Of a DNA stretch of 64,000 bases, positions 44,020-54,389 are shown in pieces. Source of the DNA: Cordylochernes scorpioides (lineage: Eukaryota > Arthropoda > Arachnida > Pseudoscorpiones > Chernetidae). Made by a program: the position numbers and the translations under genes. The notes beneath the pieces were generated by a model. It was not told the origin of the DNA. It ran no database searches and saw nothing but the letters and a program-made list of their open reading frames with translations. The stretch spans positions 63,187,404 through 63,251,403 of the forward strand of contig CP092875.1 in assembly GCA_030710605.1 (NCBI GenBank), given 5' to 3'. The first letter of the stretch is position 1; every line of letters starts with the position of its first letter.

Positions 44020-45640
44020 ATGGCGCGTTATTGCTTTGTTTTGTTGTTGTTGTTGTCGTGTCCAAAGAAGAGTCTCAGATGCCTCCATACATCTCCATCA
44101 CAGCAGCAGCAATATCCACTATCTTGGGTGTGTAAAGCTGCTGCTCTGGGTCTAAGTCAATTTTCTGCAAGGCTGCGGCCATTGCTGGGCATGAGAATAT
44201 GTGAGTAGGTGTTAGTTCCACACCAGGACAGTTGTTGCATGCTTTATAAGTTCTTTTGCCATCTGGATGTATTGTCATTCCTTTATAGTGTTTTGTTCTA
44301 AGTCTTGTTATAGTTTTTGTCAGTTTTCTCTCAGAGTTTATTTCACATATTTGATCTTTTTTTATTTTTTGTTTGATTATATTGTATTTTGCCAAAGCAT
44401 CAGCGTCAAATACTGACATTTGTTCTTTCCTTTGGCTCAGCTTTCTGGCTTCCTTTGCCAATTCATCTGCCATTTCATTACCCTCGATACCAACAGGGGC
44501 AGGAATCCATTGTAGAATGCATTTCTTCTCCAATGTTTCCAGTTGGGTAAGTAATGAGTGTATTTTCTGCGTGATTCTAGTATTGCCCTTCTGAATTGCT
44601 TCTAGAGCGGATCTGGAGTCGCTGTATATTATGATTCCTTCTGCTTGATGCAGGGTTGGTTGGTTCAGGCATACATCAAGGGCTTTCCAGATAGCTGTCA
44701 GTTCACAAGTGAAGTTTGACGAAATCTTTCCTGCTCCTTCTTTGATTTTCATGTGTGTTCCATCTTGGAGTATTATGTTAATTCCGGCCCCTCCATTACT
44801 CAGGGTAAGGTCTGATGATCCATCTGTGTATGCTAATATATAATTTCTCTGATCATATGAATCTATCGTGTCAAGTCCTTTCTTTTTAAGTATGATTTTG
44901 TTCTCTTTTTTATTGCAGGGTTCGTTCAGGTTGAGATTAATGATTATATTTGATGGTAATGGGGTAGGAAATGTTGGTTCTTCTTGAATATGAAAGTCAC
45001 TGTGTTTCATGCTTATGCCTTTTCTAATATTGTTGTCGTACTGAAGTGTTGAATTTCTTTTAAGTCTTTCTTTTTGTGTCCAGCTTAAATAGGTTCTATG
45101 GGATATGTGTTCGTTTTTTTTTTACTTTTCAGGCTATTTGTGAATTTTATTGTTTTTAATTGTCTTCTGCTTTCGAGTAGGTCTAGGCCACATTCTCTTT
45201 GAATTTTCTCATTGTTGGTGGAAGAAACAGCACCAGTGATTATTTTGGCCGCTTTTGCTTGAACACTGTCTAGTCTTCCTTTTAGTGATGAGCTTGAGGG
45301 AGCCCAGACAGGTGTTGCATATTCCATTATTGGCCTTATTAAGGTGGTATATGTTTGCTTCCCAATTTGTTCCACATAACCTTCTCAGAATATTTAGTTT
45401 TCTGGTAGCTCTATTTGAGGTGCTAATTATGTGTTCTGTAAATCGCAATTCCTCATCAAGTATCACACCTAGGTATTTTGGATTTCTAATTTTATCAATT
45501 ATTTGGTTGTTTATGCTTATTTTGGGATTAAATTTATGCCTGTTTTTCCTGTCAGTGGAGAAGACGCATAGGTTTGTTTTTATTGGGTTTATGGTCATTT
45601 TGAGTTCCATTGCCCACTTCTCCAGTCCTCTCTCATTGAT
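44020..45640 (-). pseudogene. 5'-truncated LINE: reverse transcriptase end plus RNase H
   Basis: Minus strand. 45209-45610 carries the thumb end of a non-LTR reverse transcriptase (TINPIKTNLCVFSTDRKNRH, YLGVILDEELRFTEHI). 45085-45375 continues it in another frame (YTTLIRPIMEYATPVWAPSS). 44075-45010 (311 codons) is an RNase H domain with all four catalytic acids visible: D63 in YTDGSS, E103 in CELTAI, D131 in IYSDSR, D182 in EMADELAKEA. It is followed by a C-terminal knuckle CNNCPGVELTPTHIFSC. The endonuclease and the RT YxDD part are missing upstream, and one or two frame changes separate the pieces. The RNase H marks it as I/Jockey/LOA-like, distinct from the R1-like LINE at 60.8 kb. A family-C foldback abuts its 5' side at 45655. 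Confidence 0.85.
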
Positions 45641-45654
45641 GTGTTCAATATTTA

Positions 45655-45842
45655 TTGCTTATGAAAAAACGTATCATTAAATGGAAGATAGGTATCTTTT
45701 ATTTGTAAACGTTACGAGCTTTCGGGCAAACGCCCTTCTACAGGTTTGGTCAAACCTGTAGAAGGGCGTTTGCCCGAAAGCTCGTAACGTTTACAAATAA
45801 AAGATACCTATCTTCCATTTAATGATACGTTTTTTCATAAGC
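45655..45842. repeat. Repeat family C, near-perfect inverted dimer
   Basis: GCTTATGAAAAAACGTATCA and AATGGAAGATAGGTATCTTT, ACGAGCTTTCGGGCAAACGC, CCTTCTACAGGTTTG are followed by CAAACCTGTAGAAGGGCGTT, TGCCCGAAAGCTCGTAACGT and the remaining arm. The arms are about 93 bp each with almost no spacer. Confidence 0.9.
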
Positions 45843-45849
45843 TGTACAC

Positions 45850-47955
45850 CGGAAGAGTTTTAAGTTTTTACTATTTATTGCTTTGTTTTAATTTGGTTTA
45901 ATAGAAGACGATCCACTTTCTGAAGTTTTATTTTTCCAAGCAGTACATTAAATCTACCTCAGGATGATAGAGAACAAGATATCACGTTACCCATGAGGTT
46001 ATTAGTGTAGCCATCCGGAAAAATCTTTGGAGAAATTTGTTTATATTGAATTCAACTGAGGGATTTGTTGAGTAGTCCTGGGCATACGATTTCATCCAGC
46101 AATCAAGAGTGGCAGCTCATAAAAGGTTGCGAACAAGACCTCATGGCAGAATGAATTTATTTTTTACAGATTATATGCGATTTTTCGTTTGATTGTTCCC
46201 AGTAGTGTCGACATATATCTACAAATAACCTATATATACACATTATTATATTCTTCATAAGAGTTAATTAAATAATATTCTATCAAAATATATATAATTT
46301 CATATATATATATAATATATATATATAAAATTTCATTTCATTTTATTCTTATATTTTTATTCAATTCTCAATATAAATTTGCCTTTTTATTACATAAAAA
46401 TATATACTTATCAATTACGTATATACGTTTGTATAAAAGAAATTCAGACTTATTTTCATTCAATATCATATGCACGAATATATATTTTTAAATAAAATTA
46501 CTTAATTTAGATTGATATATTGATAAATCTGCAAGTGTGTGGATGCTTTTGAAAAAATATTATTATAACTACAATATATAAAACAATAAAAATATTTCTG
46601 TATTAAACAAAGTACCTTATCATTACCATTTTGATAATCAAATGTTCTAATACGATAAATATAGTAAGTCTCATTGTTAATTGAATTAGCTATCAAAAAG
46701 TGGAATAATGGGTTTACCGGATCAGAAAACTAATCCTATTATAAAGATTAGAGTTAAATAATTTAACTGAGGAAAATATAAAATACATTTTTATTTCAAA
46801 AGTTAGGTAAATTTACTAAATTTAATTAAATCTACATATTTTAAAAGTAAAAGTTAAATATGGAAATAAGTTATGTGTATATAACAATGAATACATTTAT
46901 TCTTACAAATTTACCATTGTCATTTTTACGTCATAAATTGTTTTAATGTTAAAATATTTAAATAGTCATTTTTAAGTGTAATATTTTAATTAGCTTTTTA
47001 AAATTCATTAAGAGATTTAAAGCTTATAAAATATTATGCTATAATTATTTTTTGAAAATATTATTAAAGTCTTCTGGCTTTAAAAATTAATTTTAAAGTA
47101 TTTTAAATAAGTTTGATGGATGACGCTTCATTTTAATATATTTAGAAAGTTTCATCGAAGAATAGTGATATAACTTTATATAGATTTAAATGAAACATTT
47201 TGAAAATAATATCAATATAAATAGATTGAAAACTTCGTATTGCGATTTCAAAGAATTTATTTTAATGTTATATATATATATATATAAGCGTCATAATTTT
47301 AATTAAAACGTTAAGAATTTAAAAATAGTTTTAAAACGAGAGAATTTTCTTCAATCGAAAAAGTTTGAGCATTATTTTAATGAGAGAAATGACTATTTAA
47401 ATATTTTAAGGCTGCTTCAAAAAGAAAAAATAAGGCGATTCTGGAAGGGCTAGATATTGTTCTCTCTCTCTAAAGTTATAAAGAAGAAAGGATGGCTATA
47501 AATAAGGTTATAATCACGCCATAATTAAAACAAAAGAATTTCCCTCTTGTTTCCTGAATATCAGCCAAAATGTCGTCACATATACTGGATCATCGTCTGA
47601 CAACTTAATTAAGATTTCATGTCATAAAAGACTTTAATCTTTTTGCTTCCTTTACACAATTTTGTTAAGGAGTTTCTACTATATAATTTTGCTAATTATT
47701 ATAAATTATTTTAATAAATTAACTAAATTTGAAATTTTCTAACTTTAAAATTGCATCTTAGACTTATTTTGTAATAGGCGTTTAATTTTAATTACATTTA
47801 TTTGTTTCTGAGAATTACAAAAAGGCATTTTACTACACTCTTTTATTTAGAAATTCGCGCGCGGGAAATTAAATATTAATATACATTTATATTATTTTAT
47901 TTTCACAAAAATAAATCTTCAATTTTACATTTTCATCTTTAATTTAATCTTTTCA
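45850..47955. other. AT-rich DNA, no gene recognised
   Basis: A/T runs and TA microsatellites (46250-46330, 47265-47285). 45900-46160 has more even composition without a conserved frame. Confidence 0.5.
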
Positions 47956-47959
47956 AAAA

Positions 47960-48110
47960 CCTTTTTTAATCTCTAACTTTTGAGTACGAACATTTTTCTA
48001 CAGAAAAAAAAAAACATGGTATGATGTTAGTATTATACCATGTTTTCTCCTATAGAAGGGCATTCGTACCCGAAATCTAGAGATTAAAAAGGTTTTTCCT
48101 TGAAGGCTTG
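47960..48110. repeat. Repeat family C, inverted dimer
   Basis: AACCTTTTTTAATCTCTAAC, GAGTACGAACATTTTTCTAC on the left. TCCTATAGAAGGGCATTCGT, ACCCGAAATCTAGAGATTAA, AAAAGGTTTTTCC on the right. The spacer contains ACATGGTATGATG / TTATACCATGTT. Confidence 0.75.
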
Positions 48111-48157
48111 ATATTTTAACTCAATATTGATACAAAGGGATATTTGATTTATATATA

Positions 48158-48442
48158 CACCTATCCCCCGATTTACACGGTACTTGTTTTACACGTTTTC
48201 GCTTTTACACGGTTTTCCAAATAAGTTTTTTTTATCGCACTATACTAAATGCTACTGTGATTGAACACATGCGCTGTGTACACATCTCACGAGGAATCCC
48301 GAGCTTATATGCTGACTTACTGCACACGCACACTGTGTCTGTATTTATTCGCATAAAAATTTCTCGAAAATTTTTAATTTATCGATTTACACGTTTTTCT
48401 CAGGAACGTATCTACCGTGTAAATCGGGGGATAGGTGTATTT
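48158..48442. mobile_element. Small inverted-repeat element (MITE), possibly pogo/Tigger-like
   Basis: TACACCTATCCCCCGATTTA with CACGGTA at the left and TACCGTG with TAAATCGGGGGATAGGTGTA at the right, a perfect inverted end of about 26 bp. TTTACACG recurs inside the ends, as in Tigger-type termini. The interior of about 230 bp has no transposase. Confidence 0.6.
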
Positions 48443-48608
48443 ATAAATAGGTTTCAGTACATGGATTAGAATCATCGGTAGTCATGCAATAAGTAGGAAA
48501 TTTAATAGATCGGGAAAAAAGAGGGTTCAAGTATTTCAGGTCGGATACTAGCAAGCCCTTCCAGAATGCCTTGTATCTGTACCTTTCTCATTTGTGTGGA
48601 TCCATCAG

Positions 48609-48718
48609 GAGTGGGTGGACGTCAACCTAAGGTGGAACACCTCAGAATACGGGGGCATCAGGGACCTCAGGATACCCCCTCATCGCATCTGGAAGCCAGA
48701 CGTCCTCATGTACAACAG
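48609..48718 (+). CDS. Nicotinic acetylcholine receptor alpha7-type subunit, exon 4
   Basis: An internal exon of a pentameric acetylcholine-gated cation channel. Thirty-six codons from GAG at 48609 read EWVDVNLRWNTSEYGG, IRDLRIPPHRIWKPD and VLMYN, ending in AG of a split codon (normally Ser). This is strand sequence of the extracellular domain up to loop A, whose conserved Tyr contacts the ligand. The acceptor CCATCAG and donor GTAGGT are canonical, and a pyrimidine-rich tract precedes the acceptor. The length is exactly 110 bp, the size of exon 4 in vertebrate CHRNA genes as I recall it, and the phases (0 in, 2 out) agree. GC-rich codons stand out from the AT-rich flanks. The true frame differs from a longer but meaningless open frame over the same bases. 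Neighbouring exons were not found in the window on this strand. Confidence 0.95.
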
Positions 48719-48729
48719 GTAGGTTCCTA

Positions 48730-49070
48730 CCATGTTCTTACTCTACATGGTTGTCTCAAAAGTTCATAAACACTTGCAAAATATTGAAATTGTAATGTTA
48801 TTAAAGTAAGTAAGAAGGATGAATCCGTAACCAATTTAACTTTGCATATTATTTATTATTATTAGCAATTATACATAACAAATCTTGGTACATGTTTTAC
48901 ATGAAAACAACAAAAACAATGGTTATATACAAGTTCCTTTTTAAACATGAGCTCATCTATAGTCATTGTTACTCTGTGTGCTATTCCAAAAGAAATACCA
49001 ATATTATTCGCCACAATATTATTCGCCGTTATGTATAATGTCTATGTATTATGTTAAAATAATTGTATTA
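48730..49070. other. Intron-like AT-rich DNA
   Basis: Starts just after the exon 4 donor. Contains TTATACATAACAAATCTTGG and TTTACATGAAAACAACAA, repeated at about 49440-49490, so a duplicated segment brackets the family-E copy. No further receptor exon seen. Confidence 0.45.
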
Positions 49071-49074
49071 TGAA

Positions 49075-49240
49075 AATAGGTTGTCCAAATATCAGGAAAC
49101 AGGTTAAATCATTGAATATTTGATTTCTGTTCCACTAGATGGCTCTCTGCCATCTAAAAAGCACATGTGCTCCTGGTCAGGTTATGCCTTCTTTATTTTT
49201 AATATTAAAACCTGACCTTTTATATTTTATTTTTTCTATT
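49075..49240 (+). repeat. Repeat family E, single arm
   Basis: GTTGTCCAAATATCAGGAAA, TGATTTCTGTTCCACTAGAT, AAAGCACATGTGCTCCTGGT and TTTATTTTTAATATTAAAAC. One monomer without its inverted partner. Confidence 0.7.
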
Positions 49241-49409
49241 GTTTTTCATGTATTATTATGTATTCGCCATAATAATATTATTCGCCAAGTAAAAGGAAAA
49301 ACAACGTTTGAAGTAAAAAACACGAACTTTTGGGACAATCTTATATTTGAATCTTTTATTGAATATATGTTATGTAATTAAAGTAAGAAAGAAGGACATA
49401 ACCAATTTA

Positions 49410-49560
49410 ACTTTGCATATTGTTTATTATTAATAGCAATTATACAAAACAAATCTTGGTGTATATTTTACATGAAAACAACAACAAAAAATTATTATAT
49501 ACGAGTTCCTTTTCAAACACGAGCTCATCTATAGCCATTGTTACTCTGTGTAATATTCCA
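49410..49560 (+). repeat. Duplicate of the segment at 48820-48990
   Basis: ACCAATTTAACTTTGCATAT, TTATTATTAATAGCAATTAT, CAAATCTTGG and GAGCTCATCTATAGCCATTG parallel the earlier segment, about 600 bp apart in direct orientation. Confidence 0.7.
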
Positions 49561-49569
49561 ACAATAAAT

Positions 49570-50630
49570 ACATTGAATGTCTTCCTCATCAACACTTACT
49601 GTATTTCATTAATCAACATTTATTCTTAAATTCTATCGAAATTCTCTGTAAAGTGGCAGAACATCCTAGTATTGACGATTCAATATACGTTTTAAAACGT
49701 TTGTTTATTTACATATACGCGGCTTCTTTCGGACCAAATGTTCTTTAACAGGTCTTAAAACAATCCTTTATCAACAAACGAATATGCTTTTATTGATATA
49801 TGAGCATATTACCTATATATATATATATATATATTTGAGAGATTGATAACTATTGTGAATCTATGACAATTTTTTTATCTCAATATTTAACATAGTTAAG
49901 AAAAAGATAACACATAGTCTTCCTGGTATTGATATATCGACTCTTTTATGAAGTATGTAAATTAAAGTTTGTAAAGTATGTATATTCAAATACCAAAGTT
50001 AGAAAATGGAAACGTTTTCAACCTCTCATGTGCAAATAGTTCGGCTCAATATAGATATATATGAATATAGATCTAATGTGTGTAGGATGGTACATTATTC
50101 TAAGACCTTTTGAAGAATATTTGGTCTGAGGCCTATATAACTCAATAAAGAAACATATATCTTTAAATAATATATTCGCTCTTTATTTTAAAAATATTTA
50201 CCACTTAGTAAACAAGATCCTCAAATGTTACAGGTAGGTAAATAGCTCCGTTTTCACATATTTTATTTTCCACATGTATCATCAATGTACGTTATTATTC
50301 CCCTTATCAATATTTAATGGATTACTTAACATTGAGAAGTTTCACATCGTATTGTGCCAACTTTTCAGCTCCACACATTTTGCATGTTTCTTTCAGAATT
50401 TTCCTATTGGACAATAGCATACTATGTCGCCTTGGCTACTATTTACTGGAAAACTTATTACATCAATACATACTAAATATACTTAGTCTAGCCATAAATA
50501 TCGTTACAAAACCAAATCAGTGATAAAAATGTTAATTTTACCGTGTGAAGTATTCAAAATAGAGTAGTTGTTATTTGAATATCTCGTGCACACGTGTTTA
50601 GAAAACAAATCGGAATATATTTGTTTTTTG
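49570..50630. other. AT-rich DNA upstream of the DD37D mariner
   Basis: A/T runs and a TA microsatellite at 49815. No gene recognised. The mariner 5' terminus should lie near the right end, but I could not define it. Confidence 0.4.
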
Positions 50631-50633
50631 ATA

Positions 50634-51661
50634 ATGGATTGGGGTGTTAAAGAAAACCGTATAGCTGTAATAGCCTTACACAAGGTAGGCCAAATTCCTT
50701 CGTCCATTTTTGAACTTTTACAAAATTTGAATATTACGCGTCAATTTGTTTATCGAACCATTGAAATGTTCAACAAGGTTGGCACTATTAATGACCTAGA
50801 AAGATCTGGTCGATGGCGCGTGCAACGAACGCAAGTAGCTATAAAAGCCATTCGCGAAAGAATTCGTCGAAATCCACGCCGCAAACAAAAGATCTTAGCA
50901 AAGCAGATGAATTTAGCTCCAAGAACCGTTTCTAGGATACTCAACGAAGACCATGGACTAAGAGCTTTCAAACGACGCACAGGTCATTTGATAACCTCTG
51001 CTCTTAGAGATATTAGAAGGGTTAGATCAAAAATGTTGTTGGCGCGGCATGATGGTTGGTTGCATGAGAGAATCCTTTTCACAGACGAGAAAATCTTCAT
51101 TGGCGAGGAAAAGATTAATCGTCAGAATGATAGGATATATGCTCGTAGCTCTCTAGAAGCTTCTTTTAAATTCAGAAGACTTGAAAAATGTCACCATCCT
51201 TCTTCTGTCATAGTTTGGTGGGGAGTTAGCTACCAAGGTGTAATAGATCTTCACTTCTGTGCCAAAGGGGTAAAAACTATCAAGAAGATATTTTGGAACA
51301 AATAGTAAAGCCTCTGAATACAAAATTGTTTAATGGAGAACATTGGATATTTCAACCAGATTCATCTCCTACTCACAAAGCTAAGTCAACTCAACAAAGG
51401 TTGGAGACGAATGTTCCGGAGTTCATAAAGGCCAATGAATGGCCCTCTGGAAGCCCTGATTCAAACCCCCTTGATTACAGTTTGTGGGCATATATAGAGG
51501 AGAAGGTGTGTTATAAAAAATATCATAATTTGGATCAATTGAAATCAGCATTGGTGAGAGCAATGAAAGAAATACCCTTAGAAAAGGTGCGTGCCGCCAT
51601 AGATCAGTGGCCCAAACGTTTGAGATCCTGTGTCAAAAATAAGGGAGGACATTTTAAATGA
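50634..51661 (+). pseudogene. DD37D mariner (maT-like) transposase with one frameshift
   Basis: A nearly complete Tc1/mariner transposase of about 340 residues that would cut the element out and paste it at TA. The start ATG at 50634 gives MDWGVKENRIAVIALHKVGQ. The N-terminal half has paired helix-turn-helix motifs with an RTVSRILNEDHGLRAFKR linker. The first catalytic D is D151 in ILFTDEKIF, the second is in FQPDSSPTHKAK and the third in SNPLDYSLW. Exactly 37 residues separate the second and third, the DD37D pattern. A single one-base indel near 51270 (GTAAAAAC run) shifts the frame, and the rest is open from there to the stop at 51659. Otherwise the gene is intact, so inactivation seems recent. 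Confidence 0.9.
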
Positions 51662-51694
51662 TTGTATATATTTAATATCTATGTCCTCTTGGCT

Positions 51695-52910
51695 AATAGA
51701 ATATGTAATCATATTAAATGCGGCAATGAGATTACTTGATTCGACGGTCTTGCCTCACATGCTATACGCCGCACCCTGCTGGGCACTCAACCAAGTAAAG
51801 GTAGTTGATCAGGTTCAGAATATTTTCCTAAGACGCTACCTAAATTTACCAAAGTATACTCCGGGCTTTATGCTAAGAATGGAGTGTGAACGAGTATCAC
51901 AGGAAGTTATTATAACTAAACAGGTCTTGAGATTTTGGGTGAGGATTATGAATATGGAAGAGAGTAGGTTGCCCCGGGCATGTTTGTCACACCTCTGGAC
52001 ATTACACAGCAATCAAAGGGCTGGTTTAACCTTTGTCGAAAACCTGTCAACCATTTTAGACTCAAACGGTTTTTCGTTCCTGAAGGATTATCCGGATTAC
52101 ACTGCAATACTGACTGAAATCCCTGCTATAATTCGAATAGCAACCGAACAAAGCATCCAAAACGACATGGCGAAAATTCTAAATACTTCACATTACAGTC
52201 ACTTCAAATACCTAAAAAATTCAATAACAGCAGAACGATATTTATTCACAACTATTCCTCTAGCAATTAAAAGATTTTTTGCACAACTGAGACTCCTTTG
52301 GACGATCTTCCCAGAAAATCGTTCAAAGCGCTGGAAGATTGATTTGACTCTAACTTGCGATCTGTGTAAAAACAGAATCCAAGACGAAATTATGCATATA
52401 ATATTTGAATGCTCTTGCTTAGAGAAACAGAGGAAAGAAATTTTGGGTGACTTACCCTGGTCTCAACCTGACTGCCAACAAATTTGCAGCTGGATGAACA
52501 CACTGATGGTTGATCAGGGTCTCTCCCTCGGTTTATATAAATTCTACAAGGCCGCAGTCAATGTCCGTTGGAGAATGATGGATTCGCCGAATGTCGTGGT
52601 TTGCTCGGAGGAGGAAAGCGAAGATTGAATGCGGCTGATTCCACACTAGCCCTCTCAATGATATCTTAACCTTGACATATTCTAAACATTGGTACTTTAA
52701 TTTAAATATTTAATCATGTACGGTTCCTTTTGCTCTGTATGTTTATTTTTTGTATATATGGTTATATTTCTTTTTGTTTGGTTTTTCTTTCTTCTCTCTT
52801 TCCTTATTACTTCTTGTATTATAGTTTTTACTTTTGAAATATCTTCCTTTCCTAAATCCCGTAGAGGGGAATCATGTATAGCGCTGGATGTCCCAATAAA
52901 AAGGCTTATG
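51695..52910 (+). pseudogene. 5'-truncated LINE, reverse transcriptase C-terminal part
   Basis: About 310 open codons to the stop at 52626, beginning within the thumb region (DSTVLPHMLYAAPCWALNQ, LRRYLNLPKYTPGFMLRMEC). It has a C-terminal Cys-His cluster (CDLCKNRIQDEIMHIIFEC) typical of non-LTR retrotransposon ORF2 ends. No RNase H is visible. The 3' untranslated part to about 52910 contains AATAAAAAGGCTT and a TG-rich tail. Endonuclease and RT catalytic parts are absent. It directly follows the mariner, so one element inserted next to or into the other. Confidence 0.8.
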
Positions 52911-53139
52911 TGTATGTGTGTAATCATATTCTATTAGTTTTTGTTCTTAAGCATTCAATTTATAAAATTGTTTGTAACAGGATTTATGGCTAGACTGTGT
53001 ATATTGGATATACATATATGTCCTCATGCATAACAAATAAATTCCCAATAACCCCTAGCATATGTTACTGTTATATTTCTCCGTCTTCTCTCATTTAAGA
53101 CATTCATAATTATAAAACAATATTCTAATACAACAACAA

Positions 53140-53440
53140 CAACAAAGCCTTTATTTAGGGCCTCTCGCCCTATACAGGATTCGCCAGTTCACAAGGGTTG
53201 GGGAGAACACTGTGTGGCCTTTTTCCGGGATATAATCCTGTGGAATCCAAATATCGCCACCGCTATATACCTATTCTTTGATATTTCATTAATTAGTGCC
53301 GGAAATGAAGGACAAAGTTGCCCCGTTTTATCATTTAGTTTTCGTCTTTCAGAGCAGCACAAATAGGTAGAACAATATCTTAATACAATTATCACTATAT
53401 ACTGTGCAATCCTCCATTTAACTTTGTCTTTCATATTTTT
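53140..53440. other. Unassigned mixed-composition segment
   Basis: TTTATTTAGGGCCTCTCGCC, TTCGCCAGTTCACAAGGGTT and following. It resembles retroelement untranslated sequence in composition, but I recognise no domain. Confidence 0.3.
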
Positions 53441-53536
53441 ATTTTAGATCATTTATTAAAGTACTGATATCGGCATTATTTCAAAAGAATTTACTCACAT
53501 AATATATAATTTTATCTCATAATTTGATCTATATAT

Positions 53537-53775
53537 ATGTATACCAGGTCTATTAGTATGAAACGCGAAATATTTCAGTGAATTCAAAAGTTCACCAATT
53601 CCATACAACAAAATATTTTTTATTCAAAGTAATTGTCCTGATTAGCTATACACTCGGACCACCTTTCAGGCAATTTTCGAATTCCTTGTCTGAAAAATTA
53701 TATTTCTTTTGAGTCGAACCAGTCAACAAGCCATTTTCGGAGTATGTCTGAGTTCGAAAATTCCTGGTTTTTCAG
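53537..53775 (-). pseudogene. Mariner transposase C-terminal remnant
   Basis: Minus strand: WLVDWFDSKE, then FRQGIRKLPERWSECIANQ and DNYFE, the C-terminal end of a mariner-type transposase. It is followed by a terminal-repeat-like GAAACG and AATAGACC (53548-53575 on plus: GGTCTATTAGTATGAAACGC). A stop interrupts the frame. The upstream two thirds of the gene are gone. Confidence 0.7.
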
Positions 53776-54029
53776 GGTGTGTCCTAATATATGTCATAAT
53801 TTGTATAGTTAATGACAAGAGATACAATTTATTTTCGTCAAAATAAGTATGTAAATATGTTACGCTTGTGTTAAAATGTAAATATGTAAATTCATCCATG
53901 TATAAAAGCTGGACAAAAAATAAAGGTGGCAGACATCGCGGGTGCGCTGCTCGCTAGGCATAACGACTGCGCCTCTTCATTTAGCTACGACATATACATA
54001 TATATGTTATATAAAAATTAAGAGATTCT

Positions 54030-54375
54030 GCTGATTTTGGAATTATTTTAGATATATTCTGGAATACATTAGCATTAGGTCAATGGTATTGGTAATGCAG
54101 TCGTGGTTAAAATCTTGAAAGTATAATGAATAAAATTGTTTTGACCAGAGATTTATTTATTTGAGCTAAGGAATATACATAAAACATAATTTGGTAAAAG
54201 CACTTCCTGGCTTAAAGCGTAAGAATAAAAAAATGAAAAACTTATTTACATAATGTACAAAATATTTGAGCCAGCCATCGGGAAACAACAACAATAGAGT
54301 TTATATAGTGAAAACGGCGACCTCTGGTGGTCGATTTAACATAGTCATTTAATCTATGAAATATATTTGAAAAAC
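54030..54375 (+). repeat. Repeat family F, copy 5
   Basis: GCAGTCGTGG, CCTGGCTTAAAGCGTAAGAA, GAGCCAGCCATCGGG with AACAACAACAATA, GGCGACCTCTGGTGGTCGAT and the A/T tail. Confidence 0.75.
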
Positions 54376-54389
54376 ATTTTTTATTTAAC

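Noticed and set aside
48566..48769. 67-codon open frame on the plus strand over receptor exon 4
   Set aside because: The receptor reads in a different frame with proper splice sites; this longer frame crosses both splice junctions and encodes nothing recognisable.
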